From DAIODI01 sp046349255 (GTDB lineage: Bacteria; Pseudomonadota; Alphaproteobacteria; Rhizobiales; Aestuariivirgaceae), in assembly GCA_046349255.1 (NCBI GenBank), contig JAXMCR010000003.1, positions 868,001-932,000 on the forward strand: DNA of 64,000 nucleotides. Direction: 5' to 3'. The position numbers were made by a program, and so were the translations under genes. Numbering within the stretch: the stretch's first letter is position 1; every line of letters starts with the position of its first letter. Below are positions 34,234 to 41,874 of this stretch, one piece after another. A model generated the notes under the pieces. The model was not told the DNA's origin, made no database searches, and saw only the letters and a program-made list of their open reading frames with translations.

Positions 34234-35826
34234 ATGGAAGGCGTTTCGGCTCGGAAGAACAGTTCTACACACACTCAGCTCTCGATGGCGCCCTCTCTCC
34301 TCGCCCGCCTGCGGCGCGACACGCGGGCGAACGTGTCCCTCATGTTCGGTCTCGCCATCGTGCCCCTGATCCTGGCAGCGGGCGCCGCCATCGACTATTC
34401 GAACGCGGTGCGGGGCCGCCAGGCGCTGCAGCAGGCAAGCGACGCCGCGGCACTGGCTGCGGCTCGATTCGACGGAACGACCGCACAGCGCAAGGCGGTC
34501 GCTCAGAAGTACTTCGATTCAAACCTCGGCCCTTACGCGACCGGTTACGGCGCCACGATGTCGTTCACCGATACCGACAAGACGGTGGGCATCACCGCAT
34601 CGTTGACCGTGCCGACCTATTTCATGCAGATCGCGGGCTACAAGTCGACCACGGCTTCGATCACTTCGGAGGTGACGAAGGAAGCAAACGGCCTCGAGGT
34701 CGTGCTGGTGTTCGACAACACCGGTTCGATGACGACCAACAGTCGCCTCACGACCCTCGTCGCCGCCTCGAAGACCTTCACGGACATCCTGTTCGGCGCC
34801 CGCACTTCCGCCAACACGCTGAAGATCGGGCTCGTCCCGTTCTCGGCTGCGGTCAACGTGGGGCCTGCGAATTCGAACAAGTTCTGGCTCGACAAGACGG
34901 GCGCCACCTCGATCAGCAAGCTGAACTTCAACACGGCGGGCTGGAACAACTGGAAGGCCTGGCAGACCATTACCAACCGTTCCTGGAACGGATGCGTGGA
35001 GGCGCGCGCCGGATCGCTCGCCTTCGACGACACGCCACCCAGCGCCGGTACGCCGGAAACCCTGTTTGCGCCTTACTTTGCGCCGGACGAGCCGGGCAGC
35101 GCCACGACGAGCTCGATCACCCTGAAGAACGCGTCCAACCAGAACCAGACCTACTACAACAGCTGGCGAACCGACGTGCCGAACACCGGCACCGACATGG
35201 ACTCCCGCCAGCGCACGCCCGGCAAGTACACGAACGGCACGCTGAGCTCGAGCTATGCAGGACCGGAGTTCAACTGCCAGATCGCGCCGATCACACCGCT
35301 CACCGGCGACAAGGCGACCATCGTTTCAGGGATCAACGCCATGGTCGCGAACGGCGCCACCGTCATTCCGGAAGGACTGGCATGGGGTTTGCGTGTCCTC
35401 TCGCCGGAAGAACCGTTCACGGAGGGCGTGGCCTTCAGCAACAACCAGAACATCAAGAAGGCGTTAATCCTTCTGACCGACGGCGAGAACGACGTCGGCT
35501 CGGGCGGCTCGCCGCTGCCGAACCACAACGGCGTCTGGTACAACACCTTTGGCTACCTGCCGCAGAACCGCCTCGGCACCACGAACTTCACGACATTCCA
35601 CTCGACGCTCGACGCGAAGACCCAGCAGGTCTGCAACCTGATCAAGAGCAAGGGCGTGGTGGTCTACAGCTTCTCGTACGGCGTCACCAACACCAACGCG
35701 AAGAACCTGATCAAGAGCTGCGCGACGGACGCGGCCAAGTACTTCGATCCGCCCTCGAACGCAGCGCTCGCCGCCAACTTCACCCAGATCGCCAACGAAC
35801 TCCGCAACCTCTACCTCAGCAAGTAA
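34234..35826 (+). CDS. TadG-like pilus-assembly protein with von Willebrand A domain
   Basis: 530 residues. The N-terminal TadG/TadE-type segment RDTRANVSLMFGLAIVPLIL (about residues 28-47) is the transmembrane, prepilin-like anchor, followed by AAIDYSNAVRGRQALQQASD as in TadG proteins. A vWA domain follows with the MIDAS motif VVLVFDNTGSM (Asp161, Thr163, Ser165). The rest is periplasmic and includes a loop-rich central insert and LLTDGENDVG, the metal-site partner. It probably adheres or helps secretion of Flp-type pili. I chose the ATG at 34234 because AAGGA lies eight bases upstream; an earlier ATG at 34225 is possible. It heads a trio with two TadE-like genes (4- and 11-base gaps). Confidence 0.85.
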   Translation: MEGVSARKNSSTHTQLSMAPSLLARLRRDTRANVSLMFGLAIVPLILAAGAAIDYSNAVRGRQALQQASDAAALAAARFDGTTAQRKAVAQKYFDSNLGPYATGYGATMSFTDTDKTVGITASLTVPTYFMQIAGYKSTTASITSEVTKEANGLEVVLVFDNTGSMTTNSRLTTLVAASKTFTDILFGARTSANTLKIGLVPFSAAVNVGPANSNKFWLDKTGATSISKLNFNTAGWNNWKAWQTITNRSWNGCVEARAGSLAFDDTPPSAGTPETLFAPYFAPDEPGSATTSSITLKNASNQNQTYYNSWRTDVPNTGTDMDSRQRTPGKYTNGTLSSSYAGPEFNCQIAPITPLTGDKATIVSGINAMVANGATVIPEGLAWGLRVLSPEEPFTEGVAFSNNQNIKKALILLTDGENDVGSGGSPLPNHNGVWYNTFGYLPQNRLGTTNFTTFHSTLDAKTQQVCNLIKSKGVVVYSFSYGVTNTNAKNLIKSCATDAAKYFDPPSNAALAANFTQIANELRNLYLSK

Positions 35827-35830
35827 CGCC

Positions 35831-36388
35831 ATGACAGAGCGCCCTCGCCGCTTCAGTCTTGCCAAGTTCAAGCGCTTCCGCCGCGCCGATAGCGGTGTCG
35901 CCGCCATCGAGTTCGCGATGGTCGGCCTGCCGTTCCTGTGGCTCCTTTGTGCGACGTTCGAGACCGGCCTCGTGCTGATCGCGGAGTACACGATCGAGAA
36001 CGGCACCCAGCAGGCGGGCCGCATGATCCGCACCGGACAGGTACAGACGCAGGGCCTCACCCAGGCGAAGTTCAAGGACATCGTCTGCAGCGGGCTCGCG
36101 ACCACGATGCTCGACTGCAAGAACAACCTTTATGTCGACGTGCGCAGCTTCCCGAGCTTCTCCGCCGTCAGCCTGCCGCCGCCGGTCGTCAACGGCCAGC
36201 TGTCGCCTGCCGCGACGACGAATTCGTCCTACCAGCCGGGCACGCCGTTGCAGGTCGTCGTCGTGCGCACCTACTACAACTGGAAGCTCTTCACGCCCGG
36301 CATCTCGAAACTCGCGAACCTCGGTTCGACCTCCCGCCTGCTCGCCTCGTCGACGTCGTTCCGTAACGAGCCTTACGCCATCCAGTGA
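35831..36388 (+). CDS. TadE-family pilus-assembly protein
   Basis: 185 residues. The N-terminal hydrophobic helix after a basic leader, RRADSGVAAIEFAMVGLPFL, has the Glu at position 5 after the processing-like Gly (SGVAAIEFA), the hallmark of TadE-like pseudopilins. Two Cys (IVCSGLAT, MLDCKNN) are in the periplasmic part. It starts four bases after the TadG-like stop. TadE/TadF pseudopilins are processed by the TadV peptidase and support Flp pilus biogenesis; no tadV, tadA or flp gene is in view. Confidence 0.85.
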   Translation: MTERPRRFSLAKFKRFRRADSGVAAIEFAMVGLPFLWLLCATFETGLVLIAEYTIENGTQQAGRMIRTGQVQTQGLTQAKFKDIVCSGLATTMLDCKNNLYVDVRSFPSFSAVSLPPPVVNGQLSPAATTNSSYQPGTPLQVVVVRTYYNWKLFTPGISKLANLGSTSRLLASSTSFRNEPYAIQ

Positions 36389-36399
36389 GGTTGAGACCG

Positions 36400-36957
36400 A
36401 TGCCGATCAAGTCCGCCGCCAGGCTCGCCCGCCGCTTCGCTCACGTCGATGATGCGCTGGCCGCAATCGAGTTCGCGTTCATCCTGCCGGTGATGGTGAT
36501 CGCCTACTTTGGCCTCGTCGATGCCGCCAATGCGTTGTCCGCGAGCCGACGCGTCGCTGAAACGACGAGCATCATCGGCGACCTGATCACGCAGCAGACC
36601 GGCGGCACGATTGCCAAGGCCGACCTCAAGGGCCTGTTCGACGCGGCGTCGCAGACGTTCGCGCCGTTCTCGACCGCGGGTCTCGCCATCGAGGCGTACG
36701 GCTACAAGATGAACAACGGCAACCCGGTTCAGAGCTGGAAGTACACCAACGGCACCGCGTGCCCGGCCAGCGCGCCCGCGATCAACATGACCAACGTCAA
36801 GAACCTCATGGCAGAAGGCAATGACCTGGTCGTGTCGCGCGTGTGCTACACGGTCGCCCCGATCGTGGGTTACGTGTTCAAGACGTCGATCCCGCTCTCC
36901 GACCAGCTCGCGCTGCGGCCGCGCTATTCGACGGCGCTTGCCTGCTCCGACTGCTGA
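36400..36957 (+). CDS. second TadE-family pilus-assembly protein
   Basis: 185 residues. The helix VDDALAAIEFAFILPVMVIA again has the Ala-Ala-Ile-Glu-Phe pseudopilin element. The periplasmic part contains Cys in TACPAS, RVCYTV and at the very end LACSDC. I chose the ATG at 36400 giving MPIKSAARL; a GTG overlapping the preceding stop is possible. It completes the TadG-TadE-TadE trio and converges with hpnA four bases downstream. Confidence 0.83.
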   Translation: MPIKSAARLARRFAHVDDALAAIEFAFILPVMVIAYFGLVDAANALSASRRVAETTSIIGDLITQQTGGTIAKADLKGLFDAASQTFAPFSTAGLAIEAYGYKMNNGNPVQSWKYTNGTACPASAPAINMTNVKNLMAEGNDLVVSRVCYTVAPIVGYVFKTSIPLSDQLALRPRYSTALACSDC

Positions 36958-36961
36958 AGCT

Positions 36962-37960
36962 TCAGCGCAGGTAGCCGTTGGAGCGGAACCAGACGATGGC
37001 GTCGTCAAGCGCCTCGCCGAACGGCCGTGCGGTGAAGCCCAGTTCCTGCTCTGCCCGCGCCGCCGTGAAGTACATGCGCTTGCGCGCCATTCGTACGCCG
37101 TCGAGCGTCACGAACGGTTCCTTTCGGGTGAACCGCGCCACGCCTTCGGCGGCGGCGGCGACCGGCATGATGGACCATGTCGGCAAGCAGATCCGCGGCG
37201 GCGGCCGGCCCGCGCGGCTCGCGATTGCAGCCAGCAAGCCGCCGAGCGACTCGTTCTGGCCGCCGAGGATGTAGCGCCGGCCGATCTCGCCCTTCTCCAT
37301 CGCCAGCAGATGGCCCGCGGCAACGTCGTCGACGTGCACGAGGTTGAGGCCGGTGTCGACGTAGGCCGGCATGCGTCCCATCAGCGCTTCGACGATGATG
37401 CGCCCGGTGGGCGTCGGCTTGACGTCGTACGGCCCGATGGGCGCCGACGGATTGACGATGACCGCCGGCAGTCCTGCCTCCGCCATCGCTTCGACCACGC
37501 GTTCGGCAGCGACCTTCGAACGCTTGTAGGCGCCGATCGCCTGCGCTTCGGTCAGAGCCCCCGCTTCATCGCCCGGTCGGTCGATGCTTCCCGGCGCAAG
37601 CGTCGCCACCGAGCTCGTGTAGACGATCCGCTCGACGCCCGCGGCCTGCGCCGCCTCCATCACGGTGCGCGTCATCGACACGTTGTTCTCGACGATCTCG
37701 TTGGGATCGGGCGCCCACAGTCGATAGTCGGCCGCCACGTGATAGAGCCGCTCGATGCCGCGCATCGCCTCCGCCACCTGGCGCCGATCGCGGAGGTCCG
37801 CCTCGCGTACGTCGAGATCGAGCGCGGCGAGATGGTCGCGCTGGCTGGTCGCACGCAGCGTCACCCGAACGCGTTCGCCGCGCTGAACAAGTGCCCGCGC
37901 AACCGCGGAGCCGACGAAACCGCCGGCCCCGGTCACGAGCACGCGTGCCGCTTTCGTCAT
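36962..37960 (-). CDS. hpnA: hopanoid-associated sugar epimerase HpnA (NAD-dependent epimerase family)
   Basis: 332-residue extended short-chain dehydrogenase. The NAD-binding motif is VLVTGAGGFVGSAVARAL; the catalytic Tyr-Lys is in AYKRSKVAAE and the Ser region in VYTSSVATL. The stretch VNPSAPIGPYDVKPTPTG, then MPAYVDTGLNLVHVDDVAAG and GRRYILGGQN, is very characteristic of HpnA, found in hopanoid producers. HpnA is proposed to supply an activated sugar for hopanoid side-chain modification. No squalene-hopene cyclase or other hpn gene is adjacent. Confidence 0.9.
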   Translation of the reverse strand: MTKAARVLVTGAGGFVGSAVARALVQRGERVRVTLRATSQRDHLAALDLDVREADLRDRRQVAEAMRGIERLYHVAADYRLWAPDPNEIVENNVSMTRTVMEAAQAAGVERIVYTSSVATLAPGSIDRPGDEAGALTEAQAIGAYKRSKVAAERVVEAMAEAGLPAVIVNPSAPIGPYDVKPTPTGRIIVEALMGRMPAYVDTGLNLVHVDDVAAGHLLAMEKGEIGRRYILGGQNESLGGLLAAIASRAGRPPPRICLPTWSIMPVAAAAEGVARFTRKEPFVTLDGVRMARKRMYFTAARAEQELGFTARPFGEALDDAIVWFRSNGYLR

Positions 37961-38035
37961 TAAACTCGCTTCGGAAAGAATGGCCTCAAGTCAACGATGT
38001 GACTTACGCCCCGGCCACTCCAGGGGCAAGCGCCT

Positions 38036-38212
38036 TCAGGAGGCGCGGGTACGTTTGGAGAGCTTCTCGTTGGCTTCGCGCTGAAGCTGGATCAGTTCCT
38101 CGAGATACCCCTTCAGCGTCCGCTCCAGCATGTAGAGCATGAAGGCGATCATCAGGAGCAACTGGGTGTCGACGGTGAGAAAACTCTTCCAGGCTTCGTT
38201 GAGCCATTCCAT
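38036..38212 (-). CDS. 58-residue single-span membrane peptide, hypothetical
   Basis: A short gene read directly from the sequence: MEWLNEAWKSFLTVDTQ, a transmembrane helix LLLMIAFMLYMLERTL, then a charged amphipathic tail ending KLSKRTRAS. A good ribosome-binding site (GGGAGAG, six bases before the ATG) supports it. It starts 24 bases after the stop of the 76-residue gene on the same strand, so the two are probably an operon. The layout is that of a small inner-membrane protein with a cytoplasmic coiled tail. I do not recognise it. Confidence 0.6.
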   Translation of the reverse strand: MEWLNEAWKSFLTVDTQLLLMIAFMLYMLERTLKGYLEELIQLQREANEKLSKRTRAS

Positions 38213-38236
38213 GACGATCTCTCCCTGCGATTTGTC

Positions 38237-38467
38237 TTATTGCGCCAACGCCATCAGAAGATGGAGGTCGTGGTTCGATGGAATGGGCCGTCCTTCGTCC
38301 TGCAGCCTGCGCCGCGCGTCACTGACCCACTCCTGGCCAGCGCTGATCCAGGGGAAGCGACCGATCAGTTCGGCATGGATCTCCTCGTCGGTGAGCCAGC
38401 ACTCAATCAGGTCCCGCGCCGCCTTGGCGACTGCGTCCTCACCCCGATGAACCACCTGAACCGTCAT
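38237..38467 (-). CDS. hypothetical cytoplasmic protein, 76 residues
   Basis: ATG at 38467 gives MTVQVVHRGEDAVAKAARDL; an AGGACGGG stretch lies upstream. The protein is mostly helical and acidic with two Trp in the middle (CWLTDEEIH, FPWISAGQEW). No signal or membrane segment is seen. It precedes the 58-residue membrane peptide in a likely two-gene unit. The function is unknown. Confidence 0.55.
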   Translation of the reverse strand: MTVQVVHRGEDAVAKAARDLIECWLTDEEIHAELIGRFPWISAGQEWVSDARRRLQDEGRPIPSNHDLHLLMALAQ

Positions 38468-38530
38468 GTTTTCGTCCCGTCCTGACACGAGCAACGCCCC
38501 GGTGCGGGTTCATGCTGCAACGCCAATGCC

Positions 38531-38563
38531 AAGGGGCGGCGGTCCCGACGGCCGCCGCCCCTT
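38531..38563 (-). terminator. strong G+C hairpin downstream of the HdeD-like gene
   Basis: AAGGGGCGGCGG (38531-38542) pairs perfectly with CCGCCGCCCCTT (38552-38563) around a nine-base loop. It lies 34 bases after the HdeD-like stop and before the 76-residue gene. There is no U-tract, so it may act as a Rho-linked or attenuating stem. Confidence 0.55.
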
Positions 38564-38596
38564 GCTGGTTAACGAAGTGGACGCTCGACTAAGGTT

Positions 38597-39142
38597 TCAG
38601 GCGGTCGCGGGCGCGGCAGAGCGCACGTTGAACGCGAACAAGATCATCACGACACCGATCGCGATGGCATAGAACCCGATGGTCCAGGCGATCGCAAGCG
38701 CCCCTACCTCCGGGCGGTACATCGCGTAGACCGCAAACGCGATCGAGATCAGCCCCGACAGGAACAGCCAGAACTCGCCCGTCATCTCCTTGCGCAGAGC
38801 AATCGAGGCGACGATCTGCAGCGCGCCGATCACGAACGCCCAGGCGATGATGTAGAGCAGCAGCGCCACGGCAGTGATGGCCGGGTTCGTGAAGGTGATG
38901 ACACCGACCGCGATGCCGAGTACGCCTTGCAAGCCGATCAGCCACTTGTGGTCGCTTTGCGCCTTGCCCATCGCCAGCGCGACCAGCGCCAGGACGCCGT
39001 CCGCGAAGGCGAAGGCGGCCCAGACGAGGACGAGGCTCGCGAGAGTCGCACCGGGCAAGAAGAGCGCCATCAAGCCGAACAGCACGGCAATGATGCCGCG
39101 CAGCAGGAACACCCACCAGTTCTTCGCACAGAAGCCAAGCAT
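38597..39142 (-). CDS. HdeD-family (DUF308) membrane protein
   Basis: 181 residues with about six transmembrane helices arranged as three hairpins, the DUF308/HdeD pattern (WWVFLLRGIIAVLFGLMALF, GLQGVLGIAVGVITF, FWLFLSGLISIAFAVYAM). HdeD of E. coli contributes to acid and stress resistance; here a stress-related membrane role is a family-level inference. The ATG at 39142 has a strong GAGGAGGGG six to seven bases upstream, which decides against earlier in-frame starts. It diverges from livK over 256 bases that include a palindrome. Confidence 0.85.
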   Translation of the reverse strand: MLGFCAKNWWVFLLRGIIAVLFGLMALFLPGATLASLVLVWAAFAFADGVLALVALAMGKAQSDHKWLIGLQGVLGIAVGVITFTNPAITAVALLLYIIAWAFVIGALQIVASIALRKEMTGEFWLFLSGLISIAFAVYAMYRPEVGALAIAWTIGFYAIAIGVVMILFAFNVRSAAPATA

Positions 39143-39196
39143 CGATATCCCCTCCTCGAATCGAACGCACGAACTCGTGCCGACATTTAGACTACT

Positions 39197-39210
39197 CCAT
39201 GTCGACATGG
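39197..39210. promoter_or_regulatory. 14-bp perfect palindrome between hdeD-like gene and livK
   Basis: CCATGTCGACATGG is self-complementary and lies 55 bases upstream of the HdeD-like start. A TTGACA at 39231-39236 toward livK may be a -35 element, but no good -10 is visible 16-18 bases further. Operator function is a guess from symmetry. Confidence 0.3.
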
Positions 39211-39398
39211 CACTGAAGCGTCGGCGGCGGTTGACACCCGCTTGTGCGCGTGCACACCATGCGCCCGTCGCGATCTGGCGAAGCCGTCCTCGGCATAAGT
39301 GTCAGGTCACGGGAGGAGACTCGGCAACAACCCCGAAAGCGTCGAGAAACGGACAACTGCGACGCATCGGGTCATGCAGCTTGGGAAGGAAGACGTAC

Positions 39399-40652
39399 AT
39401 GATGAAACGCCTGCTGATGACCGCATCCGTTATTGCCCTTGCGGGCTGGACTGCGGGTCAGGCTCTCGCCGCCGAAACGAAGGGACCGGTCACCGACGAC
39501 ATCGGTGTCGTCGAGATCCCGAAGGACGCGCCGATCACCATCGGCGGGTACTGGGTGATCTCCGGCGCTGACACGGCGCTCGGTGTCGACTCCAAGCGCG
39601 GTGTCGAGATCTACTTCGACCAGATCGGCAACAAGATCGCCGGTCACGACATCCAGTTCGTCGTCGAAGACGACGGCTGCAACGCCGAGGGCGGCCAGAC
39701 GGCCGGCACGAAGCTCGCTTCGGTTCCGAACGTCGTCGCCGTGATCGGCCCGGCATGCTCGTCAGCCGCCACCACGGCCGCGCCGATCCTGTGGAAGGCC
39801 GGCATCGTCGACATCGGCACGGCGACCACCGCGCCCTCGCTGACGGCTCCGGACCGCAAGCCCGACTTCGACGGCTATCTGCGCACGATCTATTCGGACG
39901 CGGACCAGGGCTACAACGACGCCGAGTACTTCTTCAAGGAACTCGGGTGCAAGACGCTCGCCACGATCCACGACGGCAGCCCGTACGCCTCGCAGCTCGC
40001 CAAGGCGGCCTCGAACCATTTCAAGGAACTCGGTGGTGAAGTCGTCGCCGAGGAAGCCATCGCGCCGACCGACGTCGACATGCGTCCGGTGCTGACCGGC
40101 ATCGGCACGAAGAAGCCGTGCGTCCTGTACTTCCCGATCTTCGTGGCCGCGGCCGCGCAGATCGTGCGTCAGGCGCCGGAAATCGCCGACTTGAAGGACA
40201 CCAACATCATCGGCGGTTCCTCGATGATGGCGCCGGGTCTGCTCGAAGCCGCTGGCGATGCCGCCAAGGGCTTCCGCATCACCAACGTCGACATCTCGCC
40301 GGAAGCGATGGGCAAGAAGTATCCGGACTTCGTCGCGGCCTACAAGGCGAAGTACGGCGAAGGCCCGATCAACTCGTTCCACGCCCAGGCCTATGACGCC
40401 GCGGTGATCCTGCAGAAGGCCATCGAGTCGGTCGCCAAGACCGACGACCAGGGCAACACGTACATCGGCCGCAAGGCCCTGCGTGACGCGCTGTTCGCCA
40501 CCAAGGGCTACGATGGCATTTCGGGCCCGATCAACTGCAACGAACACGGCCAGTGCGGTTCGTTCAACTTCGCCGTCTACCAGTTCACCAGCGGCGATCC
40601 GGCCACCTTCGAGGTGGGCAAGAACCCGATCAAGATCTTCCCGAAGAAGTAA
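39399..40652 (+). CDS. branched-chain-type amino acid ABC transporter substrate-binding protein
   Basis: 417-residue periplasmic binding protein, type 1 fold (LivK-like). The signal peptide is MMKRLLMTASVIALAGWTAG with cleavage near QALA-AET. Signatures: ITIGGYWVISGADTALGVDS, GIEIYFDQIG-type helix (seen here as GVEIYFDQIGNKIAGHDIQF), EDDGCNAEGGQTAGTKL and VIGPACSSAATTAAPIL. A GGAAGGA precedes the ATG at 39399. The first residue after the signal to the C-terminus contains paired Cys (INCNEHGQCGSF). It heads the liv cluster. Substrates of this class include leucine-type amino acids, urea, betaines and aromatic acids. Confidence 0.9.
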   Translation: MMKRLLMTASVIALAGWTAGQALAAETKGPVTDDIGVVEIPKDAPITIGGYWVISGADTALGVDSKRGVEIYFDQIGNKIAGHDIQFVVEDDGCNAEGGQTAGTKLASVPNVVAVIGPACSSAATTAAPILWKAGIVDIGTATTAPSLTAPDRKPDFDGYLRTIYSDADQGYNDAEYFFKELGCKTLATIHDGSPYASQLAKAASNHFKELGGEVVAEEAIAPTDVDMRPVLTGIGTKKPCVLYFPIFVAAAAQIVRQAPEIADLKDTNIIGGSSMMAPGLLEAAGDAAKGFRITNVDISPEAMGKKYPDFVAAYKAKYGEGPINSFHAQAYDAAVILQKAIESVAKTDDQGNTYIGRKALRDALFATKGYDGISGPINCNEHGQCGSFNFAVYQFTSGDPATFEVGKNPIKIFPKK

Positions 40653-40675
40653 GCTTCGGATCTTGAGTTGACTGA

Positions 40676-40705
40676 ACGCCGCCGGCCCGCAAGGACCGGC
40701 GGCGT
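40676..40705 (+). terminator. stem-loop between livK and livH
   Basis: ACGCCGCCGG (40676-40685) pairs perfectly with CCGGCGGCGT (40696-40705) around a ten-base loop, 23 bases after the livK stop. A short A-rich run follows. As in other importer operons, it may raise binding-protein expression over the permeases. Confidence 0.55.
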
Positions 40706-40770
40706 CTCCTGAAAAATCAAAAAGACTGCGCTGCCGCTTCGTCCGTGGGGATTTAGGGGATACGGGAACA

Positions 40771-41871
40771 ATGGCTGCAACGGCCACTGCTGGCGCGCCT
40801 CAGAAAAAGGCGCTGTTCAAGAGCCTGCACAAATTCACGCTGGTCGACCTCGTCCTGTGGACGCTTCGCATCGGCGTCCTCATCGTCGTCGTCGGCGGCA
40901 CGATCGGCACGCTGATCAAGGGCACCTACAGCGCGACGGACTGGTTCAACTTCTTCATGTTCGGGCTGACGATCGGCGGCATCTACGCCTTGATCGCGCT
41001 CGGCTACACGATGGTCTACGGCATCCTGCGCCTGATCAACTTCGCGCACGGCGACATCACGATGACCGGCGCGTTCGCGGGCTTCTTCCTCGCCCGCTCG
41101 TTCGACCGATCAGGCTTCATCGACAGTCATCCCTTCCTTGCCGTCGCGCTGATCATGCTTCTGTCGATGGCGGTGTGCACCGCGGTTGCGCTGATCGTCG
41201 AGCGCGTGTGCTACCGGCCGTTCCGGCACGTCGCATCGCTTGCGCCGCTGATCTGCGCGATCGGCGCCTCCTTCGTCATCCAGCACACCTTCCGCGGGAT
41301 GTTCGGCAACAGCGTGCGCTCCTATCCCGATCCCGAATGGATGAAGGGCACGGTGAACCTCTTCGGTTTCGACGTGCCGGTGGTGCAGCCGATCGTCATT
41401 CTCACCGCGCTCGCCGCGATGCTGTTCCTCTACCTGATCGTCCAGAAGACGAAGATGGGCATGGCGATGCGCGCCGTCGCCGAAGACCGCGACGCGGCCG
41501 CGCTCATGGGCATCGATTCCAACCGCGTGATCATCTTCACCTTCATCCTCGGTGCCTGCATGGCGGGGATCGGCGGCGTGCTCTACTGCTTCGTCTACAA
41601 GCAGATCTACTTCTATTCGGGCTTCCTCCCCGGCATCAAGGCGTTCTCCGCGGCGGTACTCGGCGGCATCGGCAACATCCCCGGCGCGATGGTCGGCGGC
41701 GTGTTCCTCGGCCTTGCGGAATCGATGGGCCCCGCCCTGTTCCTCGACGGCATCGGCATCACGGCGCCCTACCAGCTGCGCGACCTCATCGCCTTCACGA
41801 TGCTCGTGATGGTGCTGATCTTCCGCCCGCAGGGACTGCTCGGCGAAACGCTCGCCAAGAAGAGGGCCTGA
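40771..41871 (+). CDS. livH: branched-chain-type ABC transporter permease LivH
   Basis: 366-residue membrane permease. After a 55-residue N-terminal extension with one hydrophobic segment (VLWTLRIGVLIVVVGGTIG), the LivH core begins at FFMFGLTIGGIYALIALGYT and has FAHGDITMTGAFAGFF and the cytoplasmic loop MAMRAVAEDRDAAALMGID, which contacts the ATPases. Usual LivH proteins are near 290-310 residues, so the extra N-terminus is unusual. It forms the pore with LivM. Confidence 0.9.
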   Translation: MAATATAGAPQKKALFKSLHKFTLVDLVLWTLRIGVLIVVVGGTIGTLIKGTYSATDWFNFFMFGLTIGGIYALIALGYTMVYGILRLINFAHGDITMTGAFAGFFLARSFDRSGFIDSHPFLAVALIMLLSMAVCTAVALIVERVCYRPFRHVASLAPLICAIGASFVIQHTFRGMFGNSVRSYPDPEWMKGTVNLFGFDVPVVQPIVILTALAAMLFLYLIVQKTKMGMAMRAVAEDRDAAALMGIDSNRVIIFTFILGACMAGIGGVLYCFVYKQIYFYSGFLPGIKAFSAAVLGGIGNIPGAMVGGVFLGLAESMGPALFLDGIGITAPYQLRDLIAFTMLVMVLIFRPQGLLGETLAKKRA

Positions 41872-41874
41872 TCC

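Noticed and set aside
34189..36957. Complete Tad pilus locus
   Set aside because: Only TadG- and TadE-like genes are present; no pilin, ATPase, peptidase or secretin is found.
38004..38207. 67-codon frame overlapping the small membrane peptide
   Set aside because: The alternative frame lacks a helix pattern and ribosome site; the overlapping 58-residue frame has both.
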